A stretch of DNA of 64,000 bases from Nemophila menziesii (taxonomy: Eukaryota; Streptophyta; Magnoliopsida; Boraginales; Hydrophyllaceae). This document shows positions 47,705-62,390 of this stretch, one piece after another (positions within the stretch are counted from its first letter, which is position 1; each line of letters starts with the position of its first letter). The notes beneath the pieces were generated by a model, which saw nothing but the letters and a program-made list of their open reading frames with translations, was not told the DNA's origin and searched no databases. Location of the stretch: assembly GCA_029959085.1 (NCBI GenBank), contig JARWIR010000011.1, positions 10,541,840 through 10,605,839 on the forward strand, in the 5' to 3' direction. Position numbers and translations under genes: made by a program.

Positions 47705-49785
47705 GTAAGTTCAAAGTTCTTAATAAGATCTTTGGCTTATTTAGCTTGGTTGAGACAGATCCCATCTTCCATTTTCTTTATTTTTAGTCTGAGGAAGAAG
47801 TTAAATTCTCCAATCATGTGCAATTGGAATTCACTATGCATACTCGTATCAAAATCCTTATAAAATCGTTATAAACTCTTCATGCATTGCATTTACCAAA
47901 TGATCATCAAGTAGATCTTATTTGTTATTCTTCGGTCTGAATTTAGACAAGAAAGTACAATGAGAACACAAATCATTAAGAGTTGAATGTGTTCTTAGCC
48001 CTTTACTTGGATCACCAAGTATTAACTTTAGCAAGAGTCCTCTAACATTGTTCCTACTTCTATGAAGTTCTTTGGGAGTTTCATCATTCTTCTCTTTAAT
48101 AGTTTGATTGTCAGAATATATTTATGGTTATGATATAATAGGTTTTACTTCTTCTTCAAGTTGATGGAACTTGGTATATTCAACTTTTATATTTTTTCAC
48201 TTTCTTTTAAAAGAATTTCCTTCATCAAAATCAACGTGCATGGATTTTTATATAATATTTGTTTGTTGGTTGTACATTCTAAAATAACATGTAGTGTAAT
48301 TAACAATTAGTTTTATACAAAAGTTTGATAAATTCTCAATTAGATTTAATGAATAATTAATAATTGTATTTTTTTTAAAAAATAGAAGGAATTATGTGTT
48401 ATTAAAGTAACCTAAATATTCAAGTATATTAAAGCATAAATTTCATAATTAAAGTTTTTTATGTGAATTGTGGATAAACTTATTGTTATAAAAAATGATA
48501 GAGTTATTATCATCAAACTCATCATTGTTTCCTAAAATATTTGTAAAAAGTTTTCAAATATTTGATTTTTTGTTTGATATAAGAGAGTGTTTGTAATCAC
48601 GTTAAAAATCATAAGATTTTTAATACCATCGTCTAATTGATCTTAAGATAAACATAAGTTAGATTTGAACTTTACCTCGTCTTCTTCTTTTTAAGTAGCC
48701 ATGAAAGAAACTTAGTTGGATACATGCTCTTTGTCATCACTTTGGTTTGAGCTATCATAAACCAATGTTGCATTAATGTTTTCATTGGCTTTTTTTTGAA
48801 AAGTTTTGGGAATTTAGGTTTGATATGACCACTCTTATGATAATGATAGCAAGTAAGCTCATCCTTTATATAACTCTTATAAGGTTTTCTTGAGACAACA
48901 TAACTCATAAGCTCTATTTTATTTTGATGTAATACTCACCAATACATACTTATGTCTTGTATAGAATTCCTCTTGAACTAATATAATCATTTCACCCAGA
49001 ATAAAACAATAATACACATATCCTTTTTTCTTTTCTCCTTTTAGTTAAAGATTTTTTTTTGGAACTATTAACAATAAAATTATATTTATAACATTATGTA
49101 CTACTAAAATCTTTATTTTATAAAAATATATTCAATAAAAAATATTTATTTAATGAATATATAATACCCACGACTCCAATTCTACTCTTTACTTCTTAAA
49201 ATTATATATATTTAAAATATTTCTATTATACTAAACTAGTTTTGGATACACAAAAAATATATTCACAATATATCTTTTTCTTTAGTTCAGTTCTAATATT
49301 TCTCAACACCTTATCATATAGAGTTTGCTCTTTTGATCTTGTGAAATGATTTGCCAAGATTATCAACAATACCCTCTAGGGAATTCACCCAATTTATATT
49401 TAACAGTCAAAATTTTGACTCTCTTAAAAATGTATCATTCATTAGCTACGTATATAAACATGCAATTTCATATTTTGAGTTTTTTTATGTTATTATTTAA
49501 TTAAGATATTTCAGAAATAACATTTATATATTAAGACACAATTTGTTGTTTTAAATAATATAATAAAATTTAATGTTAAATTTTTAAATAAATTTTTTAT
49601 TTATAAGGTGTACATATTTTTTTAAGGGTCAATGATCCAAAAAATCAAATTAATATTTTACTTGCCCCAAAGAATAATTAATTAATCTGCTAAGTACGTC
49701 TTCTCATCAACATCGTTACCTTTTATTCTTGTTTATCAAGAGTTGTGGATGTTTCCTTATGGGAATTCCAACCCACTTGGAATTA
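47705..49785 (-). repeat. Monomer M20
   Basis: Second member of the higher-order unit. Diagnostic bases are CACGTTAAAAATC (48,599), GAGACAACATAAC (48,892) and a collapsed TA run (TATATATTTAAAA, 49,204). All three recur in M23. Confidence 0.95.
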
Positions 49786-51873
49786 GTAAGTTCAAAGTTC
49801 TTAATAAGATCTTTGGCTTATTTAGCTTGGTTGAGACATATCCCATCTTCCATTTTCTTTATTTTTAGTCTGAGGAAGAAGTTAAATTCTCCAATCATGT
49901 GCAATTGGAATTCACTATGCATACTCGTATCAAAATCCTTATAAAATCGTTATAAACTCTTCATGCATTGCATTTACCAAATGATTATCAAGTAGATCTT
50001 ATTTGTTATTCTTCGGTCTGAATTTAGACAAGAAAGTACAATGAGAACACAAATCATTAAGAGTTGAATGTGTTCTTAGCCCTTTACTTGGATCACCAAG
50101 TATTAACTTTAGCAAGAGTCCTCTAACATTGTTCCTACTTCTATGAAGTTCTTTGGGAGTTTCATCATTCTTCTCTTTAATAGTTTGATTGTCAGAATAT
50201 ATTTATGGTTATGATATAATAGGTTTTACTTCTTCTTCAAGTTGATGGAACTTGGTATATTCAACTTTAATATTTTTTCACTTTCTTTTAAAAAAATTTC
50301 CTTCATAAAAATCAACATGCATTGATTTTTATATAATATTTGTTTGTTGGTTGTACATTCTAAAATAACATGTAGTGTAATTAACAATTAGTTTTATACA
50401 AAAGTTTGATAAATTCTCAATTAGATTTAATGAATAATTAATAATTGTATTTTATTTTTTTAAAATAGAAGGAATTATGTGTTATTAAAGTAACCTAAAT
50501 ATTCAAGTATATTAAAGCATAAATTTCATAATTAAAGTTTTTTATGTGAATTGTGGATAAACTTATTGTTATAAAAAATGATAGAGTTATTATCATCAAA
50601 CTCATCATTGTTTCCTAAAATATTTGTAAAAAGTTTTCAAATATTTGGTTTTTTGTTTGATATAAGAGAGTGTTTGTAATCACGTAAAAAATCATAAGAT
50701 TTTTAATACCATCGTCTAATTGATCTTAAGATAAACATAATTTAGATTTGAACTTTACCTCGTCTTCTTCTTTTTAAGTAGCCATGAAAGAAACTTAGTT
50801 GGATACATGCTCTTTGTCATCACTTTGGTTTGAGCTATCATAAACCAATGTTGCATTAATGTTTTCATTGTCTTTTTTTTGAAAAGTTTTGGGAATTTAG
50901 GTTTGATATGACCACTCTTATGATAATGATAGCAAGTAAGCTCATCCTTTATATAACTCTTATAAGGTTTTCTTGAGACACCATAACTCATAAGCTCTAT
51001 TTTATTTTGATGTAATACTCACCAATACATACTTATGTCTTGTATAGAATTCCTCTTGAACTAATATAATCATTTCACCCAGAATAAAACAATAATACAC
51101 ATATCCTTTTTTCTTTTCTCCTTTTAGTTAAAGATTTTTTTTTTTGGAACTATTAACAATAAAATTATATTTATAACATTATGTACTACTAAAATCTTTA
51201 TTTTATAAAAATATATTCAATAAAAAATATTTATTTAATGAACATATAATACCCACGACTCCAATTCTACTCTTTACTTCTTAAAATTATATATATATAT
51301 TAAAATATTTCTATTATACTAAACTAGTTTTGGATACACAAAAAATATATTCACAATATATCTTTTTCTTTAGTTCAGTTCTAATATTTCTCAACACCTT
51401 ATCATTCAGAGTTTGCTCTTTTGATCTTGTGAAAGGATTTGCCAAGATTATCAACAATACCCTCTAGGGAATTCACCCAATTTATATTTAACAGTCAAAA
51501 TTTTGACTCTCTTAAAAATGTATCATTCATTAGCTACGTATATAAACATGCAATTTCATATTTTGAGTTTTTTTATGTTATTATTTAATTAAGATATTTC
51601 AGAAATAACATTTATATATTAAGACACAATTTGTTGTTTTAAATAATATAATAAAATTTAATGTTAAATTTTTAAATAAATTTTTTATTTATAAGGTGTA
51701 CATATTTTTTTAAGGGTCAATGATCCAAAAAATCAAATTAATATTTTACTTGCCCCAAAGAATAATTAATTAATCTGCTAAGTACGTCTTCTCATCAACA
51801 TCGTTACCTTTTATTCTTGTTTATCAAGAGTTGTGGATGTTTCCTTATGGGAATTCCAACCCACTTGGAATTA
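49786..51873 (-). repeat. Monomer M21
   Basis: Third member of the higher-order unit. It has GTATTTTATTTTTTT at about 50,448, ATTGTCTTTTTTTT in the gag A-run and CATAATTTAGATT at about 50,737. All recur in M24. Confidence 0.95.
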
Positions 51874-54058
51874 GTAAGTTCAAAGTTCTTAATAAGATCT
51901 TTGGCTTATTTAGCTTGGTTGAGACAGATCCCATCTTCCATTTTCTTTATTTTTAGTCTGAGGAAGAAGTTAAATTCTCCAATCATGTGCAATTGGAATT
52001 CACTATGCATACTCGTATCAAAATCCTTATAAAATCGTTATAAACTCTTCATGCATTGCATTTACCAAATGATCATCAAGTAGATCTTATTTNNNNNNNN
52101 NNNNNNNNNNNNNNNNNNNNNNNNNNNNNNNNNNNNNNNNNNNNNNNNNNNNNNNNNNNNNNNNNNNNNNNNNNNNNNNNNNNNNNNNNNNNGTTATTCT
52201 TCGGTCTGAATTTAGACAAGAAAGTACAATGAGAACACAAATCATTAAGAGTTGAATGTGTTCTTAGCCCTTTACTTGGATCACCAAGTATTAACTTTAG
52301 CAAGAGTCCTCTAACATTGTTCCTACTTCTATGAAGTTCTTTGGGAGTTTCATCATTCTTCTCTTTAATAGTTTGATTGTCAGAATATATTTATGGTTAT
52401 GATATAATAGGTTTTACTTCTTCTTCAAGTTGATGGAACTTGGTATATTCAACTTTTATATTTTTTCACTTTCTTTTAAAAGAATTTCCTTCATCAAAAT
52501 CAACGTGCATGGATTTTTATATAATATTTGTTTGTTGGTTGTACATTCTAAAATAACATGTAGTGTAATTAACAATTAGTTTTATACAAAAGTTTGATAA
52601 ATTCTCAATTAGATTTAATGAATAATTAATAATTGTATTTTTTTTTAAAAATAGAAGGAATTATGTGTTATTAAAGTAACCTAAATATTCAAGTATATTA
52701 AAGCATAAATGTCATAATTAAAGTTTTTTATGTGAATTGTGGATAAACTTATTGTTATAAAAAATGATAGAGTTATTATCATCAAACTCATCATTGTTTC
52801 CTAAAATATTTGTAAAAAGTTTTCAAATATTTGGTTTTTTGTTTGATATAATAGAGTGTTTGTAATCACGTAAAAAATCATAAGATTTTTAATACCATCG
52901 TCTAATTGATCTTAAGATAAACATAAGTTAGATTTGAACTTTAACTCGTCTTCTTCTTTTTAAGTAGCCATGAAAGAAACTTAGTTCGATACATGCTCTT
53001 TGTCATCACTTTGGTTTGAGCTATCATAAACCAATGTTGCATTAATGTTTTCATTGGCTTTTTTTTGAAAAGTTTTGGGAATTTAGGTTTGATATGACCA
53101 CTCTTATGATAATGATAGCAAGTAAGTTCATCCTTTATATAACTCTTATAAGGTTTTCTTGAGACACCATAACTCATAAGCTCTATTTTATTTTGATGTA
53201 ATACTCACCAATACATACTTATGTCTTGTATAGAATTCCTCTTGAACTAATATAATCATTTCACCCAGAATAAAACAATAATACACATATCCTTTTTTCT
53301 TTTCTCCTTTTAGTTAAGGATTTTTTTTTTGGAACTATTAACAATAAAATTATATTTATAACATTATGTACTACTAAAATCTTTATTTTATAAAAATATA
53401 TTCAATAAAAAATATTTATTTAATGAACATATAATACCCACGACTCCAATTCTACTCTTTACTTCTTAAAATTATATATATATATTAAAATATTTCTATT
53501 ATACTAAACTAGTTTTGGATACACAAAAAATATATTCACAATATATCTTTTTCTTTAGTTCAGTTCTAATATTTCTCAACACCTTATCATACAGAGTTTG
53601 CTCTTTTGATCTTGTGAAAGGATTTGCCAAGATTATCAACAATACCCTCTAGGGAATTCACCCAATTTATATTTAACAGTCAAAATTTTGACTCTCTTAA
53701 AAATGTATCATTCATTAGCTACGTATATAAACATGCAATTTCATATTTTGAGTTTTTTTATGTTATTATTTAATTAAGATATTTCAGAAATAACATTTAT
53801 ATATTAAGACACAATTTGTTGTTTTAAATAATATAATAAAATTTAATGTTAAATTTTTAAATAAATTTTTTATTTATAAGGTGTACATATTTTTTTAAGG
53901 GTCAATGATCCAAAAAATCAAATTAATATTTTACTTGCCCCAAAGAATAATTAATTAATCTGCTAAGTACGTCTTCTCATCAACATCGTTACCTTTTATT
54001 CTTGTTTATCAAGAGTTGTGGATGTTTCCTTATGGGAATTCCAACCCACTTGGAATTA
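51874..54058 (-). repeat. Monomer M22 with assembly gap
   Basis: Contains 100 Ns; without them the copy is 2,085 bp. It repeats the M19 variants but differs by ATAATAGAGTG (52,846) and GAACTTTAACTCG (52,936), which link it to M8 and M17. Confidence 0.9.
52093..52192. other. Assembly gap of 100 Ns
   Basis: Bases on either side (AGATCTTATTT and GTTATTCTTCGG) are contiguous in every other monomer, so the missing length is zero or a whole number of monomers, provided the order is right. A round 100 suggests a gap of unknown size. Confidence 0.97.
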
Positions 54059-56138
54059 GTAAGTTCAAAGTTCTTAATAAGATCTTTGGCTTATTTAGCT
54101 TGGTTGAGACAGATCCCATCTTCCATTTTCTTTATTTTTAGTCTGAGGAAGAAGTTAAATTCTCCAATCATGTGCAATTGGAATTCACTATGCATACTCG
54201 TATCAAAATCCTTATAAAATCGTTATAAACTCTTCATGCATTGCATTTACCAAATGATCATCAAGTAGATCTTATTTGTTATTCTTCGGTCTGAATTTAG
54301 ACAAGAAAGTACAATGAGAACACAAATCATTAAGAGTTGAATGTGTTCTTAGCCCTTTACTTGGATCACCAAGTATTAACTTTAGCAAGAGTCCTCTAAC
54401 ATTGTTCCTACTTCTATGAAGTTCTTTGGGAGTTTCATCATTCTTCTCTTTAATAGTTTGATTGTCAGAATATATTTATGGTTATGATATAATAGGTTTT
54501 ACTTCTTCTTCAAGTTGATGGAACTTGGTATATTCAACTTTTATATTTTTTCACTTTCTTTTAAAAGAATTTCCTTCATCAAAATCAACGTGCATGGATT
54601 TTTATATAATATTTGTTTGTTGGTTGTACATTCTAAAATAACATGTAGTGTAATTAACAATTAGTTTTATACAAAAGTTTGATAAATTCTCAATTAGATT
54701 TAATGAATAATTAATAATTGTATTTTTTTTAAAAAATAGAAGGAATTATGTGTTATTAAAGTAACCTAAATATTCAAGTATATTAAAGCATAAATTTCAT
54801 AATTAAAGTTTTTTATGTGAATTGTGGATAAACTTATTGTTATAAAAAATGATAGAGTTATTATCATCAAACTCATCATTGTTTCCTAAAATATTTGTAA
54901 AAAGTTTTCAAATATTTGATTTTTTGTTTGATATAAGAGAGTGTTTGTAATCACGTTAAAAATCATAAGATTTTTAATACCATCGTCTAATTGATCTTAA
55001 GATAAACATAAGTTAGATTTGAACTTTACCTCGTCTTCTTCTTTTTAAGTAGCCATGAAAGAAACTTAGTTGGATACATGCTCTTTGTCATCACTTTGGT
55101 TTGAGCTATCATAAACCAATGTTGCATTAATGTTTTCATTGGCTTTTTTTTGAAAAGTTTTGGGAATTTAGGTTTGATATGACCACTCTTATGATAATGA
55201 TAGCAAGTAAGCTCATCCTTTATATAACTCTTATAAGGTTTTCTTGAGACAACATAACTCATAAGCTCTATTTTATTTTGATGTAATACTCACCAATACA
55301 TACTTATGTCTTGTATAGAATTCCTCTTGAACTAATATAATCATTTCACCCAGAATAAAACAATAATACACATATCCTTTTTTCTTTTCTCCTTTTAGTT
55401 AAAGATTTTTTTTGGAACTATTAACAATAAAATTATATTTATAACATTATGTACTACTAAAATCTTTATTTTATAAAAATATATTCAATAAAAAATATTT
55501 ATTTAATGAATATATAATACCCACGACTCCAATTCTACTCTTTACTTCTTAAAATTATATATATTTAAAATATTTCTATTATACTAAACTAGTTTTGGAT
55601 ACACAAAAAATATATTCACAATATATCTTTTTCTTTAGTTCAGTTCTAATATTTCTCAACACCTTATCATATAGAGTTTGCTCTTTTGATCTTGTGAAAT
55701 GATTTGCCAAGATTATCAACAATACCCTCTAGGGAATTCACCCAATTTATATTTAACAGTCAAAATTTTGACTCTCTTAAAAATGTATCATTCATTAGCT
55801 ACGTATATAAACATGCAATTTCATATTTTGAGTTTTTTTATGTTATTATTTAATTAAGATATTTCAGAAATAACATTTATATATTAAGACACAATTTGTT
55901 GTTTTAAATAATATAATAAAATTTAATGTTAAATTTTTAAATAAATTTTTTATTTATAAGGTGTACATATTTTTTTAAGGGTCAATGATCCAAAAAATCA
56001 AATTAATATTTTACTTGCCCCAAAGAATAATTAATTAATCTGCTAAGTACGTCTTCTCATCAACATCGTTACCTTTTATTCTTGTTTATCAAGAGTTGTG
56101 GATGTTTCCTTATGGGAATTCCAACCCACTTGGAATTA
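54059..56138 (-). repeat. Monomer M23
   Basis: Repeats all M20 diagnostic variants. The poly-T run near 55,406 is one base shorter. Confidence 0.95.
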
Positions 56139-58224
56139 GTAAGTTCAAAGTTCTTAATAAGATCTTTGGCTTATTTAGCTTGGTTGAGACATATCCCATC
56201 TTCCATTTTCTTTATTTTTAGTCTGAGGAAGAAGTTAAATTCTCCAATCATGTGCAATTGGAATTCACTATGCATACTCGTATCAAAATCCTTATAAAAT
56301 CGTTATAAACTCTTCATGCATTGCATTTACCAAATGATTATCAAGTAGATCTTATTTGTTATTCTTCGGTCTGAATTTAGACAAGAAAGTACAATGAGAA
56401 CACAAATCATTAAGAGTTGAATGTGTTCTTAGCCCTTTACTTGGATCACCAAGTATTAACTTTAGCAAGAGTCCTCTAACATTGTTCCTACTTCTATGAA
56501 GTTCTTTGGGAGTTTCATCATTCTTCTCTTTAATAGTTTGATTGTCAGAATATATTTATGGTTATGATATAATAGGTTTTACTTCTTCTTCAAGTTGATG
56601 GAACTTGGTATATTCAACTTTAATATTTTTTCACTTTCTTTTAAAAAAATTTCCTTCATAAAAATCAACATGCATTGATTTTTATATAATATTTGTTTGT
56701 TGGTTGTACATTCTAAAATAACATGTAGTGTAATTAACAATTAGTTTTATACAAAAGTTTGATAAATTCTCAATTAGATTTAATGAATAATTAATAATTG
56801 TATTTTATTTTTTTAAAATAGAAGGAATTATGTGTTATTAAAGTAACCTAAATATTCAAGTATATTAAAGCATAAATTTCATAATTAAAGTTTTTTATGT
56901 GAATTGTGGATAAACTTATTGTTATAAAAAATGATAGAGTTATTATCATCAAACTCATCATTGTTTCCTAAAATATTTGTAAAAAGTTTTCAAATATTTG
57001 GTTTTTTGTTTGATATAAGAGAGTGTTTGTAATCACGTAAAAAATCATAAGATTTTTAATACCATCGTCTAATTGATCTTAAGATAAACATAATTTAGAT
57101 TTGAACTTTACCTCGTCTTCTTCTTTTTAAGTAGCCATGAAAGAAACTTAGTTGGATACATGCTCTTTGTCATCACTTTGGTTTGAGCTATCATAAACCA
57201 ATGTTGCATTAATGTTTTCATTGTCTTTTTTTTGAAAAGTTTTGGGAATTTAGGTTTGATATGACCACTCTTATGATAATGATAGCAAGTAAGCTCATCC
57301 TTTATATAACTCTTATAAGGTTTTCTTGAGACACCATAACTCATAAGCTCTATTTTATTTTGATGTAATACTCACCAATACATACTTATGTCTTGTATAG
57401 AATTCCTCTTGAACTAATATAATCATTTCACCCAGAATAAAACAATAATACACATATCCTTTTTTCTTTTCTCCTTTTAGTTAAAGATTTTTTTTTTGGA
57501 ACTATTAACAATAAAATTATATTTATAACATTATGTACTACTAAAATCTTTATTTTATAAAAATATATTCAATAAAAAATATTTATTTAATGAACATATA
57601 ATACCCACGACTCCAATTCTACTCTTTACTTCTTAAAATTATATATATATATTAAAATATTTCTATTATACTAAACTAGTTTTGGATACACAAAAAATAT
57701 ATTCACAATATATCTTTTTCTTTAGTCCAGTTCTAATATTTCTCAACACCTTATCATACAGAGTTTGCTCTTTTGATCTTGTGAAAGGATTTGCCAAGAT
57801 TATCAACAATACCCTCTAGGGAATTCACCCAATTTATATTTAACAGTCAAAATTTTGACTCTCTTAAAAATGTATCATTCATTAGCTACGTATATAAACA
57901 TGCAATTTCATATTTTGAGTTTTTTTATGTTATTATTTAATTAAGATATTTCAGAAATAACATTTATATATTAAGACACAATTTGTTGTTTTAAATAATA
58001 TAATAAAATTTAATGTTAAATTTTTAAATAATTTTTTTATTTATATGGTGTACATATTTTTTTAAGGGTCAATGATCCAAAAATCAAATTAATATTTTAC
58101 TTTCCCCAAAGAATAATTAATTAATCTGCTAAGTACGTCTTCTCATCAACATCGTTACCTTTTATTCTTGTTTATCAAGAGTTGTGGATGTTTCCTTATG
58201 GGAATTCCAACCCACTTGGAATTA
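56139..58224 (-). repeat. Monomer M24
   Basis: Repeats the M21 diagnostic variants over most of its length. Its tail (about 57,720-58,224) departs from M21, for example TTTAGTCCAG and TATTTATATGG. Confidence 0.95.
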
Positions 58225-60301
58225 GTAAGTTCAAACTTCTTAATAAGATCTTTGGCTTATTTAGCTTGGTTGAGACAGATCCCATCTTCCATTTTCTTTA
58301 TTTTTAGTCTGAGGAAGAAGTTAAATTCTCCAATCATGTGCAATTGGAATTCACTATGCATACTCGTATCAAAATCCTTATAAAATCGTTATAAACTCTT
58401 CATGCATTGCATTTACCAAATGATTATCAAGTAGATCTTATTTGTTATTCTTCGGTCTGAATTTAGACAAGAAAGTACAATGAGAACACAAATCATTAAG
58501 AGTTGAATGTGTTCTTAGCCCTTTACTTGGATCACCAAGTATTAACTTTAGCAAGAGTCCTCTAACATTGTTCCTACTTCTATGAAGTTCTTTGGGAGTT
58601 TCATCATTCTTCTCTTTAATAGTTTGATTGTCAGAATATATTTATGGTTATGATATAATAGGTTTTACTTCTTCTTCAAGTTGATGGAACTTGGTATATT
58701 CAACTTTTATATTTTTTCACTTTCTTTTAAAAGAATTTCCTTCATCAACGTGCATGGATTTTTATATAATATTTGTTTGTTGGTTGTACATTCTAAAATA
58801 ACATTTAGTGTAATTAACAATTAGTTTTATACAAAAGATTGATAAATTCTCAATTAGATTTAATGAATAATTAATAATTGTATTTTTTTTTAAAATAGAA
58901 GGAATTATGTGTTATTAAAGTAACCTAAATATTCAAGTATATTAAAGCATAAATTTCATAATTAAAGTTTTTTATGTGAATTGTGGATAAACTTATTGTT
59001 ATAAAAAATGATAGAGTTATTATCATCAAACTCATCATTATTTCCTAAAATATTTGTAAAAAGTTTTCAAATATTTGGTTTTTTGTTTGATATAAGAGAG
59101 TGTTTGTAATCACGTAAAAAATCATAAGATTTTTAATACCATCGTCTAATTGATCTTAAGATAAACATAAGTTAGATTTGAACTTTACCTCGTCTTCTTC
59201 TTTTTAAGTAGCCATGAAAGAAACTTAGTTGGATACATGCTCTTTGTCATCACTTTGGTTTGAGCTATCATAAACCAATGTTGCATTAATGTTTTCAATG
59301 GCTTTTTTTGAAAAGTTTTGGGAATTTAGGTTTGATATGACCACTCTTATGATAATGATAGCAAGTAAGCTCATCCTTTATATAACTTTTATAAGGTTTT
59401 CTTGAGACACCATAACTCATAAGCTCTATCTTATTTTGATGTAATACTCACCAATACATACTTATGTCTTGTATAGAATTCCTCTTGAACTAATATAATC
59501 ATTTCACCCAGAATAAAACAATAATACACATATCCTTTTTTCTTTTCTCCTTTTAGTTAAAGATTTTTTTTTTGGAACTATTAACAATAAAATTATATTT
59601 ATAACATTATGTACTACTAAAATCTTTATTTTATAAAAATATATTCAATAAAAAATATTTATTTAATGAACATATAATACCCACGACTCCAATTCAACTC
59701 TTTACTTCTTAAAATTATATATATATATTAAAATATTTCTATTATACTAAACTAGTTTTGGATACACAAAAAATATATTCACAATATATCTTTTTCTTTA
59801 GTTCAGTTCTAATATTTCTCAACACCTTATCATACAGAGTTTGCTCTTTTGATCTTGTGAAAGGATTTGCCAAGATTATCAACAATACCCTCTAGGCAAT
59901 TCACCCAATTTATATTTAACAGTCAAAATTTTGACTCTCTTAAAAATGTATCATTCATTATCTACGTATATAAACATGCAATTTCATATTTTGAGTTTTT
60001 TTATGTTATTATTTAATTAAGATATTTCAGAAATAACATTTATATATTAAGACACAATTTGTTGTATTAAATAATATAATAAAATTTAATGTTAAATTTT
60101 TAAATAATTTTTTTATTTATATGGTGTACATATTTTTTTAAGGGTCAATGATCCAAAAAATCAAATTAATATTTTACTTGCCCCAAAGAATAATTAATTA
60201 ATCTGCTAAGTACGTCTTCTCGTCAACATTGTTACCTTTTATTCTTGTTTATCAAGAGTTGTGGATGTTTCCTTATGGGAATTCCAACCCACTTGGAATT
60301 A
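58225..60301 (-). repeat. Monomer M25
   Basis: Lacks 6 bp (AAAATC) near 58,746. Its gag A-run has 7 bases, a third frame state, so the 78-codon reading frame found in most copies is broken here. Confidence 0.95.
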
Positions 60302-62390
60302 GTAAGTTCAAACTTCTTAATAAGATCTTTGGCTTATTTAGCTTGGTTGGAGACAAATCCCATCTTCCATTTTCTTTATTTTTAGTCTGAGGAAGAAGTT
60401 AAATTCTCCAATCATGTGCAATTGGAATTCACTATGCATACTCGCATCAAAATCCTTATAAAATCGTTATAAACTCTTCATGCATTGCATTTACCAAATG
60501 ATCATCAAGTAGATCTTATTTGTTATTCTTCGGTCTGAATTTAGACAAGAAAGTACAATGAGAACACAAATCATTAAGAGTTGAATGTGTTCTTAGCCCT
60601 TTACTTGGATCACCAAGTATTAACTTTAGCAAGAGTCCTCTAACATTGTTCCTACTTCTATGAAGTTCTTTGGGAGTTTCATCATTCTTCTCTTTAATAG
60701 TTTGATTGTCAGAATATATTTATGGTTATGATATAATAGGTTTTACTTCTTCTTCAAGTTGATGGAACTTGGTATATTCAACTTTCATATTTTTTCACTT
60801 TCTTTTAAAAGAATTTCCTTCATCAAAATCAACGTGCATGGATTTTTATATAATATTTGTTTGTTGGTTGTACATTCTAAAATAACATGTAGTGTAATTA
60901 ACAATTTGTTTTATACAAAAGTTTGATAAATTCTCAATTAGATTTAATGAATAATTAATAATTGTATATTTTTTTTTAAAATAGAAGGAATTATGTGTTA
61001 TTAAAGTAACCTAAATATTCAAGTATATTAAAGCATAAATGTCATAATTAAAGTTTTTTATGTGAATTGTGGATAAACTTATTGTTATAAAAAATGATAG
61101 AGTTATTATCATCAAACTCATCATTGTTTCCTAAAATATTTGTAAAAAGTTTTCAAATATTTGGTTTTTTGTTTGATATAAGAGAGTGTTTGTAATCACG
61201 TAAAAAATCATAAGATTTTTAATACCATCGTCTAATTGATCTTAAAATAAACATAAGTTAGATTTGAACTTTACCTCGTCTTCTTCTTTTTAAGTAGCCA
61301 TGAAAGAAACTTAGTTGGATACATGCTCTTTGTCATCACTTTGGTTTGAGCTATCATAAACCAATGTTGCATTAATGTTTTCATTGGCTTTTTTTTGAAA
61401 AGTTTTGGGAATTTAGGTTTGATATGACAACTCTTATGATAATGATAGCAAGTAAGCTCATCCTTTATATAACTCTTATAAGGTTTTCTTGAGACACCAT
61501 AACTCATAAGCTCTATTTTATTTTGATGTAATACTCACCAATACATACTTATGTCTTGTATAGAATTCCTCTTGAACTAATATAATCATTTCACCCAGAA
61601 TAAAACAATAATACACATATCCTTTTTTCTTTTCTCCTTTTAGTTAAAGATTTTTTTTTTGGAACTATTAACAATAAAATTATATTTATAACATTATGTA
61701 CTACTAAAATCTTTATTTTATAAAAATATATTCAATAAAAAATATTTATTTAATGAACATATAATACCCACGACTCCAATTCAACTCTTTACATCTTAAA
61801 ATTATATATATATATATTAAAATATTTCTATTATACTAAACTAGTTTTGGATACACAAAAAATATATTCACAATATATCTTTTTCTTTAGTTCAGTTCTA
61901 ATATTTCTCAACACCTTATCATACAGAGTTTGCTCTTTTGATCTTGTGAAAGGATTTGCCAAGATTATCAACAATACTCTCTAGGGAATTCACCCAATTT
62001 ATATTTAACAGTCAAAATTTTGACTCTCTTAAAAATGTATCATTCATTATCTACGTATATAAACATGCAATTTCATATTTTGAGTTTTTTTATGTTATTA
62101 TTTAATTAAGATATTTCAGAAATAACATTTATATATTAAGACACAATTTGTTGTATTAAATAATATAATAAAATTTAATGTTAAATTTTTAAATAATTTT
62201 TTTATTTATATGGTGTACATATTTTTTTAAGGGTCAATGATCCAAAAAATCAAATTAATATTTTACTTGCCCCAAAGAATAATTAATTAATCTGCTAAGT
62301 ACGTCTTCTCATCAACATTGTTACCTTTTATTCTTGTTTATCAAGAGTTGTGGATGTTTCCTTATGGGAATTCCAACCCACTTGGAATTA
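60302..62390 (-). repeat. Monomer M26
   Basis: An extra G near 60,350 (TTGGTTGGAGAC) breaks the reading frame over the RT remnant. The knuckle reads HKSCH instead of HKSGH. It shares TTTCATATTTTTTC and TGTATATTTTT with M27. Confidence 0.95.

Noticed and set aside
52076..52303. Minus-strand open frame spanning the N run
   Set aside because: It crosses 100 Ns, so the frame is artificial. The readable part is the integrase-RT linker remnant.
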